A DNA stretch of 64,000 bases from LMUY01 sp964242925 (GTDB lineage Bacteria; Pseudomonadota; Alphaproteobacteria; Acetobacterales; Acetobacteraceae), in assembly GCA_964242925.1 (NCBI GenBank), contig CAXTBW010000001.1:29722-93721 (forward strand), written 5' to 3'. Made by a program: the position numbers and the translations under genes. The notes below the pieces were generated by a model. The model made no database searches. It was not told the origin of the DNA and saw only the letters and a list, made by a program, of their open reading frames with translations. Below, piece after piece: positions 35,205 through 43,023 of this stretch (position 1 is the first letter of the stretch; the number at the start of each line of letters is the position of its first letter).

Positions 35205-37193
35205 GTGCGCCTGCTTCCTTTCCTTTTCCTGGCCGTCATCGCCAGCCCGGCTGCCGCGGCCGACCTGGCGCTCAAGCGCGTTATGCTGTCCTCCGCCGGA
35301 GTGGGCTACTTCGAATACGAGGCGGAGGTGGACGGCGCCGCGACGCTCGGCCTGGACGTGAAGCTCGACCAGGTGGACGACGTGTTGAAGTCCCTGGTGG
35401 TGTTCGACGATGCCGGCGGGGTGGGCGGGATCGAGCTGCCGGGGCGCGACCAGGGCCATGCTGCGTTCGGCGACGTGCCGTTCGGGCCGGACGGACTGGC
35501 CTCGCCGCTCGCGTTCCTCAACAGCCTGCAGGGCGTGGAGGTGACGGTGCAGGGACCGCGGCCGATGGCCGGGCGCATCCTGCACGCGGAGACGGTGCAC
35601 GAGCCGGTAGGGCCCAACGCCGTGCAGGACCGCACCCGGGTCAGCGTGATGACGGGCGACGGGCTGAAGCAGTTCGTGCTGGAGGACAGCGACGCCGTGC
35701 AGGTGACCGACCCCGGGCTGCGCGAGCGGATCGCCCGCGCGCTGACGGCGTCGCGGCGGGAGAGCGCGCAGGACGCGCGCCACATCACGATCCGCAGCGC
35801 CGGCGCTGGCCACCGCACCATCCGGGTCAGCTACGTGGCGGTGGCGCCGCTGTGGAAGGCGTCGTACCGCCTGGTGCTGCCGCCCGCCGATGCCGACCCG
35901 GCCACCGCCAAGGCGCGGCTGCAGGGCTGGGCGACGCTGGAGAACGCGTCCGGCGCCGACTGGTCCGGCGTGTCGCTTTCGGTGCAGTTCGGCAACCCGG
36001 TCACCTTCCACCAGGATATCTACCGCAGCTACTTCGTGACCCGGCCGGAGGTGCCGGTCGAGGTGCTCGGCCGCCTGCTGCCGGACGTCGACTCGCAGGC
36101 GCGCGCCACCCTTGCCGCGCCCGCGCCGCCCCCCGGCGCAGCGGGCGTCGCGCGGCCGTTGATGCGGCGGATGGCGCCGCCCGCCCCGTCCGCCGCGCCG
36201 GCCATGGCGGCGCCCGCGGAAGCGGTCACGGCGCAGGAGGGCGCGGCGGAGACGGTGTTCACCATCCCGACGCCGATCAGCCTGGCCGCCGGGCACAGCG
36301 CCTCCGTGCCGATCCTGGACGCCGAGCTGCCGGCCTCGCGCGTGTCGCTGGCCACCGACGGGCAGCCGCATCCGCTGGAGTCGTTGCGGCTGGCCAACGG
36401 GTCGGGAACGAGCCTGCCGGCCGGCGTGCTGACCTTGTACGACGCGCAGGGGGATGCGCCGTACGCCGGCGACGCGCGGCTGGGCGGCGTCCCGGCGGGG
36501 GAAAGCCGGTTGATCGCCTACGCGCAGGATCTGCGCACCGGCGTGGAATGGCGGCGCGACAACGTCGTTACGATCGCCTCGCTGACGGCCGCGAATGGCG
36601 TGCTGACGGTGGTGCAGCGCAACCGCCAGGTGATCCACGCGACACTGACCGGCCCGGCGCGCGAGCCGCGGCACGTGCTGCTGGAGGTGAACAAGACCGA
36701 CGGTGCGAAGGTGGCGCCCGGCTTCGCGCAGCCAGCGGAGGAGACGGCGACCGCCTGGCGCTTCGCCGTGGATTTGCGGCCGGGCGAGGTGAAGCAAGTG
36801 GTGATCGCGGTCGACCGCGACGAGCGCAACGCGATCGCGATGCTGGACGACGAGGACGCGGTGGCCGAGGTGCTGAACCTGCAGGGCGCCAGCGACGCCG
36901 CCCGCGCCGCGTTGAAGCGGATCACGGACCTGCGGGCGCAGGAGGCGGCGCGGACCTCCGAGCGCGACCAACTGACGGGCGCCAAGGACGCGCTGGACGC
37001 CGACGAGGACCGGGTGCGCAAGAACCTGGCCGCGGTGCAGGCGGGCGACGCATTGCGGGCGCGGCTGGTGCGTCAATTGGACGCGGACGAGACCAAGCAC
37101 GCCCAACTCGACGCCGCGATGGATGCGGCGAACGCCGCGGTGACGAAGGCGCACCAGGCGCTGGCGGACGCGATCAGCGCGTTGCGGATCTAA
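35205..37193 (+). CDS. DUF4139 domain-containing exported protein
   Basis: The protein has 662 residues with a Sec signal (VRLLPFLFLAVIASPAAAA). A DUF4140-like N-terminal part (LALKRVMLSSAGVGYFEYEAEVDG) precedes a beta-rich DUF4139 body (YVAVAPLWKASYRLVLP, WATLENASGADWSGVSLSVQFG). There is a Pro/Ala-rich linker at about 305-345 and a charged coiled coil over the last 90 residues. GGGGG stands 7-11 bases before the GTG start. The family is widespread, found in cell-surface proteins, and of unknown function. The gene begins 32 bases after the lyase and may share its transcript. Confidence 0.82.
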   Translation: MRLLPFLFLAVIASPAAAADLALKRVMLSSAGVGYFEYEAEVDGAATLGLDVKLDQVDDVLKSLVVFDDAGGVGGIELPGRDQGHAAFGDVPFGPDGLASPLAFLNSLQGVEVTVQGPRPMAGRILHAETVHEPVGPNAVQDRTRVSVMTGDGLKQFVLEDSDAVQVTDPGLRERIARALTASRRESAQDARHITIRSAGAGHRTIRVSYVAVAPLWKASYRLVLPPADADPATAKARLQGWATLENASGADWSGVSLSVQFGNPVTFHQDIYRSYFVTRPEVPVEVLGRLLPDVDSQARATLAAPAPPPGAAGVARPLMRRMAPPAPSAAPAMAAPAEAVTAQEGAAETVFTIPTPISLAAGHSASVPILDAELPASRVSLATDGQPHPLESLRLANGSGTSLPAGVLTLYDAQGDAPYAGDARLGGVPAGESRLIAYAQDLRTGVEWRRDNVVTIASLTAANGVLTVVQRNRQVIHATLTGPAREPRHVLLEVNKTDGAKVAPGFAQPAEETATAWRFAVDLRPGEVKQVVIAVDRDERNAIAMLDDEDAVAEVLNLQGASDAARAALKRITDLRAQEAARTSERDQLTGAKDALDADEDRVRKNLAAVQAGDALRARLVRQLDADETKHAQLDAAMDAANAAVTKAHQALADAISALRI

Positions 37194-37205
37194 CGCCTGC
37201 CAAAG

Positions 37206-37229
37206 CCCTCTCCCGCAAGCGGGAGAGGG
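37206..37229. repeat. Short CCCTCTCCCGC/GCGGGAGAGGG palindrome
   Basis: Perfect 11-nt arms with an AA loop lie between the convergent DUF4139 and binding-protein genes, 12 bases past the first stop. As RNA it forms a strong stem on either strand, but no T-run follows, so any terminator role would be Rho-assisted. Copies of the same element occur at 51598, 51675 and 57598. Confidence 0.8.
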
Positions 37230-37244
37230 AGCAGCAAAGCGCAG

Positions 37245-38825
37245 TCAGCCTTCCTTCTTCACGTTCCAGAAGATCGGCAGCCCATTCAGCACGCCGGTCA
37301 GCGTCTTGCGGGTCGCGGTCGGCTGGTAGTACTCGCCGAGCGGCAGATACGGCGCGATGGCGAACGCCTCCACCTGCATCTGCGCGGCGATCGCCTTCTG
37401 CGCAGCCAGGTCTGGCGCGCGGAACCACTCGTCGCGCAGCGACTCCAGCTTCGGCGCGTCGCACCAGCCGAACCAGCCCGCGGCGCCGTTCCCGCGCAGC
37501 CCAAGATGCGCGGCCGGCGTGAACTGGTCCAACCCGAAGAACGAAGTGAAGAACACGCTCCAGCCGCCCTTCTCCACCGGCTCCTTGCTTGCCCGGCGCT
37601 GGATGACGCTGCCCCAATCCATCGCCTGCACGTCCACGTTCATCCCGGCTCGCTTCATCATGTCGGCGCCCACCTGGCCCAGCGCGGCCAGCACGGCCAG
37701 GTCGGTGGCGATCATCACCACGCAGCGCTCGCCGTTGTAGCCGGCGGCGGCCAGGTCGGCCTTGACCTTCGCCATGTCCGGCTTGTCGACGATCGCGGAC
37801 ATCCCGGCATCCGTGGCCATCGGCGACAGCGCCGGGAAGAACCCGAGCGGCACCTTCCACAGATCGGTCTGGTCGCCGGCCACCGCCTCCATGTAGTCGG
37901 ACTGGTTCACCGCCCCCATCAGCGCGCGGCGCACCGCCGGCTTGTCGAATGGCGGCTGCAGGCAGTTGAAGCGCAGCATCGCCGGCGCCCCCGTCGGGTC
38001 CAGTTGGAACACGTTCAGCGATCGGTCGGCCTTGAGCTGCGGGACGAGGTCGAGCGCCGGCTCCTGGTACCAGTCCATCTGCCCCGTCTTGAGTGCGGCG
38101 GCCGCGGTCGAGACGTCCGGAATCGCATGCCACTCGATACGGTCGAGGTAGGCGATCTTCGGCCCGGCGGTCCAATCCGGCGTGCCGGACGCGCGCGGCG
38201 CGTAGCCCTCGAAGCGCTGGAACACGGTGAGGTCGCCGGCCACCCGCTCGGCCGCCACGTAGCGGAACGGGCCGCTGCCGATGGCCTCGGTCACCGCGGT
38301 GAACGCGTCGGTCTTGGCCAGCCGCTCGGGCATCATCGGGCACATGTTGCTCGCCACCTTGCCCAGGGCGTCGGGCAGCAGCGGGAACGGGCGCTTGAGG
38401 CGGAACACGATCGTCTTGTCGTCGGGCGCCGACAGCTCGTCGGTGGCGGCCATCAGCGCGCCGCCGAACGCGTCCCGCTTGGCCCAGCGCTGGATGGAGG
38501 CGGTGCAGTCCCGCGCCCTTACCGGCTCGCCGTCGTGGAAGCGCAGCCCGTCGCGCAACACCAGGGTGACACGCTTGCCGTCGTCCGCGACGGTCATGCC
38601 GTCCACCATCTGCGGCTGCGCCTTGAACGCGCTGTCCTGGCCGAACAGCGTGTCGTAGACGGTGAAGCCGAAGTTGCGCGCGATATAGGCGCTGGTGATG
38701 ACCGGGTCGAGCGTCGGCGGGTCCACCTGCGGGATGAACTTCAGCACCCGGCTGGTCTGCGAGCGGGCGATGCGCGGCGCGGCGAGGGCGGCGGCGCCCG
38801 TGGCGAGCAGGGTCCTGCGCTTCAT
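37245..38825 (-). CDS. Dipeptide/oligopeptide-type ABC substrate-binding protein (SBP_bac_5)
   Basis: The protein has 526 residues. The N-terminus MKRRTLLATGAAALAAPRIARS has a twin-arginine-like signal. DPPTLDPVITSAYIARNFGFTVYDTL and VTLVLRDGLRFHDGEPVRARD are the standard family 5 motifs. Such proteins bring peptides, glutathione, opines or nickel chelates to an ABC importer. No permease genes are adjacent. GGAG is 7 bases upstream of the ATG at 38825. It is divergent from the TPP enzyme pair, which may act on the imported compound, but this is only suggested by position. Confidence 0.9.
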   Translation of the reverse strand: MKRRTLLATGAAALAAPRIARSQTSRVLKFIPQVDPPTLDPVITSAYIARNFGFTVYDTLFGQDSAFKAQPQMVDGMTVADDGKRVTLVLRDGLRFHDGEPVRARDCTASIQRWAKRDAFGGALMAATDELSAPDDKTIVFRLKRPFPLLPDALGKVASNMCPMMPERLAKTDAFTAVTEAIGSGPFRYVAAERVAGDLTVFQRFEGYAPRASGTPDWTAGPKIAYLDRIEWHAIPDVSTAAAALKTGQMDWYQEPALDLVPQLKADRSLNVFQLDPTGAPAMLRFNCLQPPFDKPAVRRALMGAVNQSDYMEAVAGDQTDLWKVPLGFFPALSPMATDAGMSAIVDKPDMAKVKADLAAAGYNGERCVVMIATDLAVLAALGQVGADMMKRAGMNVDVQAMDWGSVIQRRASKEPVEKGGWSVFFTSFFGLDQFTPAAHLGLRGNGAAGWFGWCDAPKLESLRDEWFRAPDLAAQKAIAAQMQVEAFAIAPYLPLGEYYQPTATRKTLTGVLNGLPIFWNVKKEG

Positions 38826-38961
38826 GTCGTCTCCGGTTTGGGCGCCCACGGCGCGATGCCGCAGGTCTGTCATGCGCGCGGCTCAAGCGAAGATCGTGCC
38901 GTCGCCCCTGGCCGGGCGCGCCGGGTGGCGGTTAGGCTGCGCTGGTGGCAGGGGGGATACC

Positions 38962-39513
38962 ATGCAGGCAACCACCATCGAGGCCGCGCCGGACCCGGCG
39001 CAGACCTGGCCGGACGACATCTACGACGTGTTGAAGGCGCAGGGCATCCGACAGGTGGCGCTGGTGCCCGATGCCGGGCACTCGCGGCTGATCCGCCGCT
39101 GCCTTGCCGACAATGAGATGCAGGTCGTCACCCTGACCACGGAGGAGGAGGGCGTCGCCATGCTGTGCGGCGCCTGGCTGGGCGGCGCCAAGGGCGTGCT
39201 GCTGATGCAGAGCTCGGGCGTCGGCAACTGCATCAACATGCTGTCGCTGAGCATCCTGCACCGCACGCCGCTGCCGATGATCGTGACGATGCGCGGCGAC
39301 TGGGGCGAGTTCAATCCGGCGCAGGTGCCGATGGGCAACGCCACGCAGACCGTGCTGGAGGCGATGGGCGCGCTGGTGCGCCGCGCCGACCACGCGGCCG
39401 ACATCGCGACGACGGTGGAAGCCACGGTGCGGCTCGCGTTCAACACGTTCCGGCCCACCGCGACCCTGATCGGGCAGCGCGTGCTGGGCGCCAAGACGTT
39501 CGGGAAGGACTGA
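38962..39513 (+). CDS. TPP-binding decarboxylase, N-terminal (PYR) subunit
   Basis: The 183 residues correspond to the PYR domain of TPP enzymes only. The catalytic Glu lies in TLTTEEEGVAMLCGAWLGGAKGVLLMQSSGVGNCINML. The split arrangement and sequence resemble sulfopyruvate decarboxylase alpha (ComD) and phosphonopyruvate decarboxylase. A GGGGGG ribosome site precedes the ATG. The C-terminal subunit begins 4 bases after this stop, so the two form one enzyme. A 3-substituted pyruvate is the likely type of substrate; no coenzyme M or phosphonate genes flank it. Confidence 0.82.
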   Translation: MQATTIEAAPDPAQTWPDDIYDVLKAQGIRQVALVPDAGHSRLIRRCLADNEMQVVTLTTEEEGVAMLCGAWLGGAKGVLLMQSSGVGNCINMLSLSILHRTPLPMIVTMRGDWGEFNPAQVPMGNATQTVLEAMGALVRRADHAADIATTVEATVRLAFNTFRPTATLIGQRVLGAKTFGKD

Positions 39514-39517
39514 GTCC

Positions 39518-40111
39518 ATGTCGGAAGCAAAGCTCGACCGCCGCGCGCTGTGTCGCGCCGTGCTGGCGGACCGCGGCGGCCTGCTGGTGATCGCGGGGCT
39601 GGGCGCGCCCGCTTGGGACATCACCGCGGTCGGCGACTGCGCAGAGAACCTTCCGCTATGGGGCGGGATGGGCGGCGCGGCGATGATCGGTCTGGGCCTG
39701 GCGCTGGCGCAGCCGGAGCGGCCCGTGCTGGTGATCACTGGCGATGGCGAGATGCTGATGGGCCTGGGCGCCCTGGCCACCATCGCCGTGCGCCGGCCGT
39801 CGAACCTGTCCATCCTGGTGCTGGACAACGAGCACTACGGCGAGACGGGGATGCAGGAGACCCACACCAAGCACGGCGTGGACCTGGTGGCGATCGCCCG
39901 CGGCGCCGGGTTCACCCAAACGATGCTGGTGACCGAAGAGGGCCAGGCGACGGCGCTGCGGGAGGCGATCCACGCGCCCGGGCTGTTCTTCGCCGCCGCC
40001 AAGATCGATGATGCGACCCAACCGCTGGTGTTGCCGCCGCGCGAGGGCAGCCACCTGCAGGCCCGGATGCGCGAGGCGATCCTGGGACCGCAGGCCTACC
40101 ACCAGCTATAG
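39518..40111 (+). CDS. TPP-binding decarboxylase, C-terminal (PP) subunit
   Basis: The 197 residues form the PP domain. The cofactor motif GDGEMLMGLGALATIAVRRP..LSILVLDNEHYGETG (GDG-x~25-N type) binds the Mg-diphosphate of TPP. It pairs with the upstream PYR subunit as in ComDE-type sulfopyruvate or phosphonopyruvate decarboxylases. NEHYGETGMQETHTKHGVDL is close to the family pattern. It is translated with its partner (4-base gap). The tail ends 3 bases from the convergent small-protein gene. Confidence 0.82.
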   Translation: MSEAKLDRRALCRAVLADRGGLLVIAGLGAPAWDITAVGDCAENLPLWGGMGGAAMIGLGLALAQPERPVLVITGDGEMLMGLGALATIAVRRPSNLSILVLDNEHYGETGMQETHTKHGVDLVAIARGAGFTQTMLVTEEGQATALREAIHAPGLFFAAAKIDDATQPLVLPPREGSHLQARMREAILGPQAYHQL

Positions 40112-40114
40112 GCG

Positions 40115-40384
40115 TTACTGGCCGTAGTAGCGGTAGTACGGCCGCGGCGCGTAGTAGACCGGCGGCGGCGCGTAATAGCGCAGCGGCGGGTAGGCTGGGC
40201 GGACATACGGCCCGCGGTTGAGCTGTTGCTGGTTGAGCCGGTCCACCTGCGAGTCGCCGGTGTCGTTGCCGGCGTCCACGCGCGGGTCCACGTTGCCATA
40301 CGGATTGCGCGCGTTGGCCGCCCATGCCGCGCCAGCAGGCGCGGCGATGATGATTGCGAGCGCCAAAGCGAGAAAGAGCGGCAT
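40115..40384 (-). CDS. Small exported Tyr/Pro-rich protein, unknown function
   Basis: The protein has 89 residues. It has a Sec signal (MPLFLALALAIIIAAPAGAAWA), a short polar Asn/Asp/Gln stretch, then a tail rich in Tyr, Pro and Arg (YYAPPPVYYAPRPYYRYYG). The start is set at the ATG at 40384 because GGAGG lies 5-9 bases before it; an ATG four codons upstream would place that ribosome site inside the gene. Such low-complexity Tyr/Pro tails occur in many small alphaproteobacterial envelope proteins of unknown role. Confidence 0.65.
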   Translation of the reverse strand: MPLFLALALAIIIAAPAGAAWAANARNPYGNVDPRVDAGNDTGDSQVDRLNQQQLNRGPYVRPAYPPLRYYAPPPVYYAPRPYYRYYGQ

Positions 40385-40512
40385 GTCGGCCTCCATCGTT
40401 GCGGGCCCGGATAAAACGCGCGGACCTGGCGAGGATGCAACACCATTTCAACCGGCAACGGGATGAAGTGGTTCAGACCCTTTGCGGGGAGCCCGATACC
40501 CGCCAATTTCGC

Positions 40513-40651
40513 CGTCATGGCCGGACTTGATCCGGCCGCCCACGGCGTCACGCCGCAACTGGCAGGGCAGCATTGGGCACGAGCTTTCGCCGCCAGCAAC
40601 CCCGATGTCGCTGGTCCGGCGTGGGTGGCCGGATCAAGTCCGGCCATGACG
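40513..40651. repeat. Inverted repeat with 32-nt arms (GTCATG..GGACTTGATCC family), copy 2
   Basis: Arms at 40513-40544 and 40620-40651 are reverse complements with a single mismatch; 75 bases lie between. The core GGCCGGACTTGATCCGGCC parallels the copy at 33652 with compensating changes, so the pairing is conserved rather than the exact bases. It fills most of the 304-base space 40385-40688 between the small exported protein and the reductase; nothing else was seen there. Confidence 0.8.
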
Positions 40652-40688
40652 ACGGTAGATGCGCGACGACGACAGGCGCTCGAACGGC

Positions 40689-41507
40689 CTACCGCTCGGC
40701 GAACGCCTTCTCGATCACGAACTCGCCCTGATCGTTGCTGTTGCCCTCGGTGAAGCCGCGCGCGAGCAGGGTCGCCTTCATCTCGTCCAGCATCTGCTGG
40801 CTGCCGCAGATCATCGCGCGGTCGTGCGCCGGGTCCAGCGGGGGCAGCCCGGTGTCGGCGAACAGCGCGCCGGAGGCCAGGCGGTCGGTGATGCGGCCGG
40901 GGTGGCGGTGCGGCTCGCGCGTGACGGTCGGGTAGTAGATCAGCTTGGCGCTGACGTCCTCGCCGAGGAACTCGTGGGCGGGCAGGTGCTCGGTCAGGTA
41001 TTCGCCATACGCCAGCTCCGCCGTGCGGCGGCAGGTGTGGGTCAGCACGATGTGCTCGAAGCGGTCGTACAGCTCCGGGTCGGCGACCAGGCTCAGGAAC
41101 GGCGCCAGCCCGGTGCCCGTGGCGAACATGTACAGCGTGCGGCCCGGGCGCAGGTTGGACAGCAGCAGCGTGCCGGTCGGCTTGCGGCCCACCAGCACCT
41201 TGTCGCCCACGCGCACGTGCTGCAGGCGGGACGTCAACGGGCCGTCGGGGACCTTGATGCTGAGGAATTCGAGCGTCTCGGAGTGATTTGGGCTGGCCAT
41301 GCTGTAGGCGCGCAGCAGCGGCTTGCCGTCCACACGCAGGCCGATCATGGCGAACTGGCCGTTCTCGAAGCGGAACGCCGGGTCGCGGGTCAGAGTCAGG
41401 CTGAACAGCCGCTCGGTCCAGTGATGCGTCGAGAGCACCGTCTGCTCGGTCAGATTGGCCGGCAGCTTCGGCAGCGTCACGCCGTCGGCCTGCAGCGTGT
41501 CCTGCAT
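40689..41507 (-). CDS. fpr: Ferredoxin--NADP+ reductase
   Basis: The protein has 272 residues. The FAD site is RAYSMASPNHSETLEF, the NADP site starts FATGTGLAPFLSLVADPE, and CGSQQMLDEMK with the end GEFVIEKAFAER matches bacterial (Fpr-type) ferredoxin reductases, whose C-terminal residues stack on FAD. It exchanges electrons between NADPH and ferredoxin or flavodoxin, supporting redox and iron-sulfur repair. The start is ATG 41507 after AGGAGAG. No ferredoxin gene is next to it. Confidence 0.9.
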   Translation of the reverse strand: MQDTLQADGVTLPKLPANLTEQTVLSTHHWTERLFSLTLTRDPAFRFENGQFAMIGLRVDGKPLLRAYSMASPNHSETLEFLSIKVPDGPLTSRLQHVRVGDKVLVGRKPTGTLLLSNLRPGRTLYMFATGTGLAPFLSLVADPELYDRFEHIVLTHTCRRTAELAYGEYLTEHLPAHEFLGEDVSAKLIYYPTVTREPHRHPGRITDRLASGALFADTGLPPLDPAHDRAMICGSQQMLDEMKATLLARGFTEGNSNDQGEFVIEKAFAER

Positions 41508-41578
41508 TCTCAACTCTCCTCGGTCGGCCGTTCCTATAGCGCGGCAGGTGGGCGTGCAAACCTATCCCTGCAACACCG

Positions 41579-43003
41579 CTATGCCTGCAAGACTGCGCTG
41601 TAGCGGGCGGCGGACTGGCCCCAGCCGACCTCCGCCGCCATGCCCGCCCGCTGCGCCTCCCGCCAAGCCGGCTGGTCCCGCCACAGCTGGGTCGCGCGCT
41701 GCACCGCCCGGCCCACGCCCGCCTGGTCCGGGTCGGCCACGAAGCCGGTGGCGACGCCCGCCCGCAGCGCCGCCGCGTTGGCGTCGATCACCGTGTCGGC
41801 CAGTCCGCCCACCCGGGTCACCACGGGAAGCGCCCCGTAGCGCATCGCCATCATCTGCGTCAGCCCGCACGGCTCGAACCGGCTGGGCACCAGCAGCGCG
41901 TCCGCCCCGGCCACGACCTGGTGCGACAGCGCCTCGTCATAGCCGATCACCGCCCTCACTTGGCCCGAGTGCGCGGCCTGCGCGTCGCGGAACGCGTCCT
42001 CCAGCGCCGGCTCGCCGCTGCCCAGCAAGGCGAGCTGGCCGCCCGCTTCCAGTATCCCGGGGAGGGCGGACAGCGCCAGGTCCATGCCCTTCTGCCCGGT
42101 CATGCGGCTGACGATGCCGAACAGCGGGCCGGGCGCCGTCGGATCCAGCCCGAGCCCGGCCTGCAGCGCCGCCTTGCAGCGCGGACGGTTGCGCAGGTGG
42201 CCCTTGCGGAAGCGGGCGGGCAGGTGGCTGTCCGTCCATGGGTCCCAGACCGCCTCGTCCAGCCCGTTCAGGATGCCGTGCAGGTCCGCCGCACGCGACC
42301 GCAGCAGGCCGTCGAAGCCGCAGCCGAACGCGGGGGTGCAGATCTCGTCGGCGTAGGTCGGGCTGACGGCGGTGATCGCGTCGGCATAGAACAGCCCGGC
42401 CTTCATGAAGCCGATGGACTGGTAGAACTCGACGCCTTGAACGCCCAGCGACTCAGGCGGCAGCCCGAGCTCCCGCCACAGCGCCATCGGCACCTGGCCG
42501 GTGAAGGACAGGTTGTGGATGGTCATTACCGTGCGGGGCCGCGCGCCGCCGGCGAATTCCAGGTAGGCGGGGGCCAGGCCGGTCTGCCAGTCGTGGCAGT
42601 GCACCGCGCCAGGAATCCAGCCGGGGATGGCGCCCAGGCCGATATCGGCCGCCACCCGCGCCAGGGCGGCAAAGCGCTGCGGGTTGTCCGGCCAGTCTCG
42701 CCCGTCCGGGCCCATGTACGGGTTGCCCAGACGGTCGAACAGATGCGGCGCGTCCAGCACGAACAGGTCCAGCCCGCCCGCGCGGCCAGCCAGCACGCGG
42801 GCGGCGCCGCCATGCAGGACGGGAATGGCGTGCACGGGCTCGCCCGTGGTGAGCGCCGCCATCACGGCCGGGTAGCCCGGCAACAGGGTGCGCACCTCCA
42901 GCCCTTGCGCCGCCAGCGCGTGCGGCAGGGCGCCGGTCACATCGGCCAGGCCGCCGGTCTTGATCAGGGGAAACGCCTCGCTGGCGGCCGCAAGCACCTT
43001 CAC
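41579..43003 (-). CDS. glgA: Glycogen synthase (ADP-glucose type)
   Basis: This 474-residue GT5 enzyme has the N-terminal LIKTGGLADVTGALPHAL (K-x-G-G-L, ADP-glucose site). HCHDWQTGLAP, TIHNLSFTGQVP and the C-terminal SRFEPCGLTQMMAMRYGALPVV are all family-defining. It adds glucose from ADP-glucose to alpha-1,4-glucan. It follows glgC by 20 bases and is probably co-translated. A GTG start begins MKVLAAASEAFPL; the 14 bases just upstream nearly repeat the start and include a five-codon mini frame ending on the start codon. Branching and phosphorylase genes are not in view. Confidence 0.94.
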   Translation of the reverse strand: MKVLAAASEAFPLIKTGGLADVTGALPHALAAQGLEVRTLLPGYPAVMAALTTGEPVHAIPVLHGGAARVLAGRAGGLDLFVLDAPHLFDRLGNPYMGPDGRDWPDNPQRFAALARVAADIGLGAIPGWIPGAVHCHDWQTGLAPAYLEFAGGARPRTVMTIHNLSFTGQVPMALWRELGLPPESLGVQGVEFYQSIGFMKAGLFYADAITAVSPTYADEICTPAFGCGFDGLLRSRAADLHGILNGLDEAVWDPWTDSHLPARFRKGHLRNRPRCKAALQAGLGLDPTAPGPLFGIVSRMTGQKGMDLALSALPGILEAGGQLALLGSGEPALEDAFRDAQAAHSGQVRAVIGYDEALSHQVVAGADALLVPSRFEPCGLTQMMAMRYGALPVVTRVGGLADTVIDANAAALRAGVATGFVADPDQAGVGRAVQRATQLWRDQPAWREAQRAGMAAEVGWGQSAARYSAVLQA

Positions 43004-43023
43004 GCCAACACCTTCACGTCAGG

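Noticed and set aside
33645..40660. CRISPR array
   Set aside because: The repeats are two distant inverted repeats, not evenly spaced direct repeats, and no cas genes are present.
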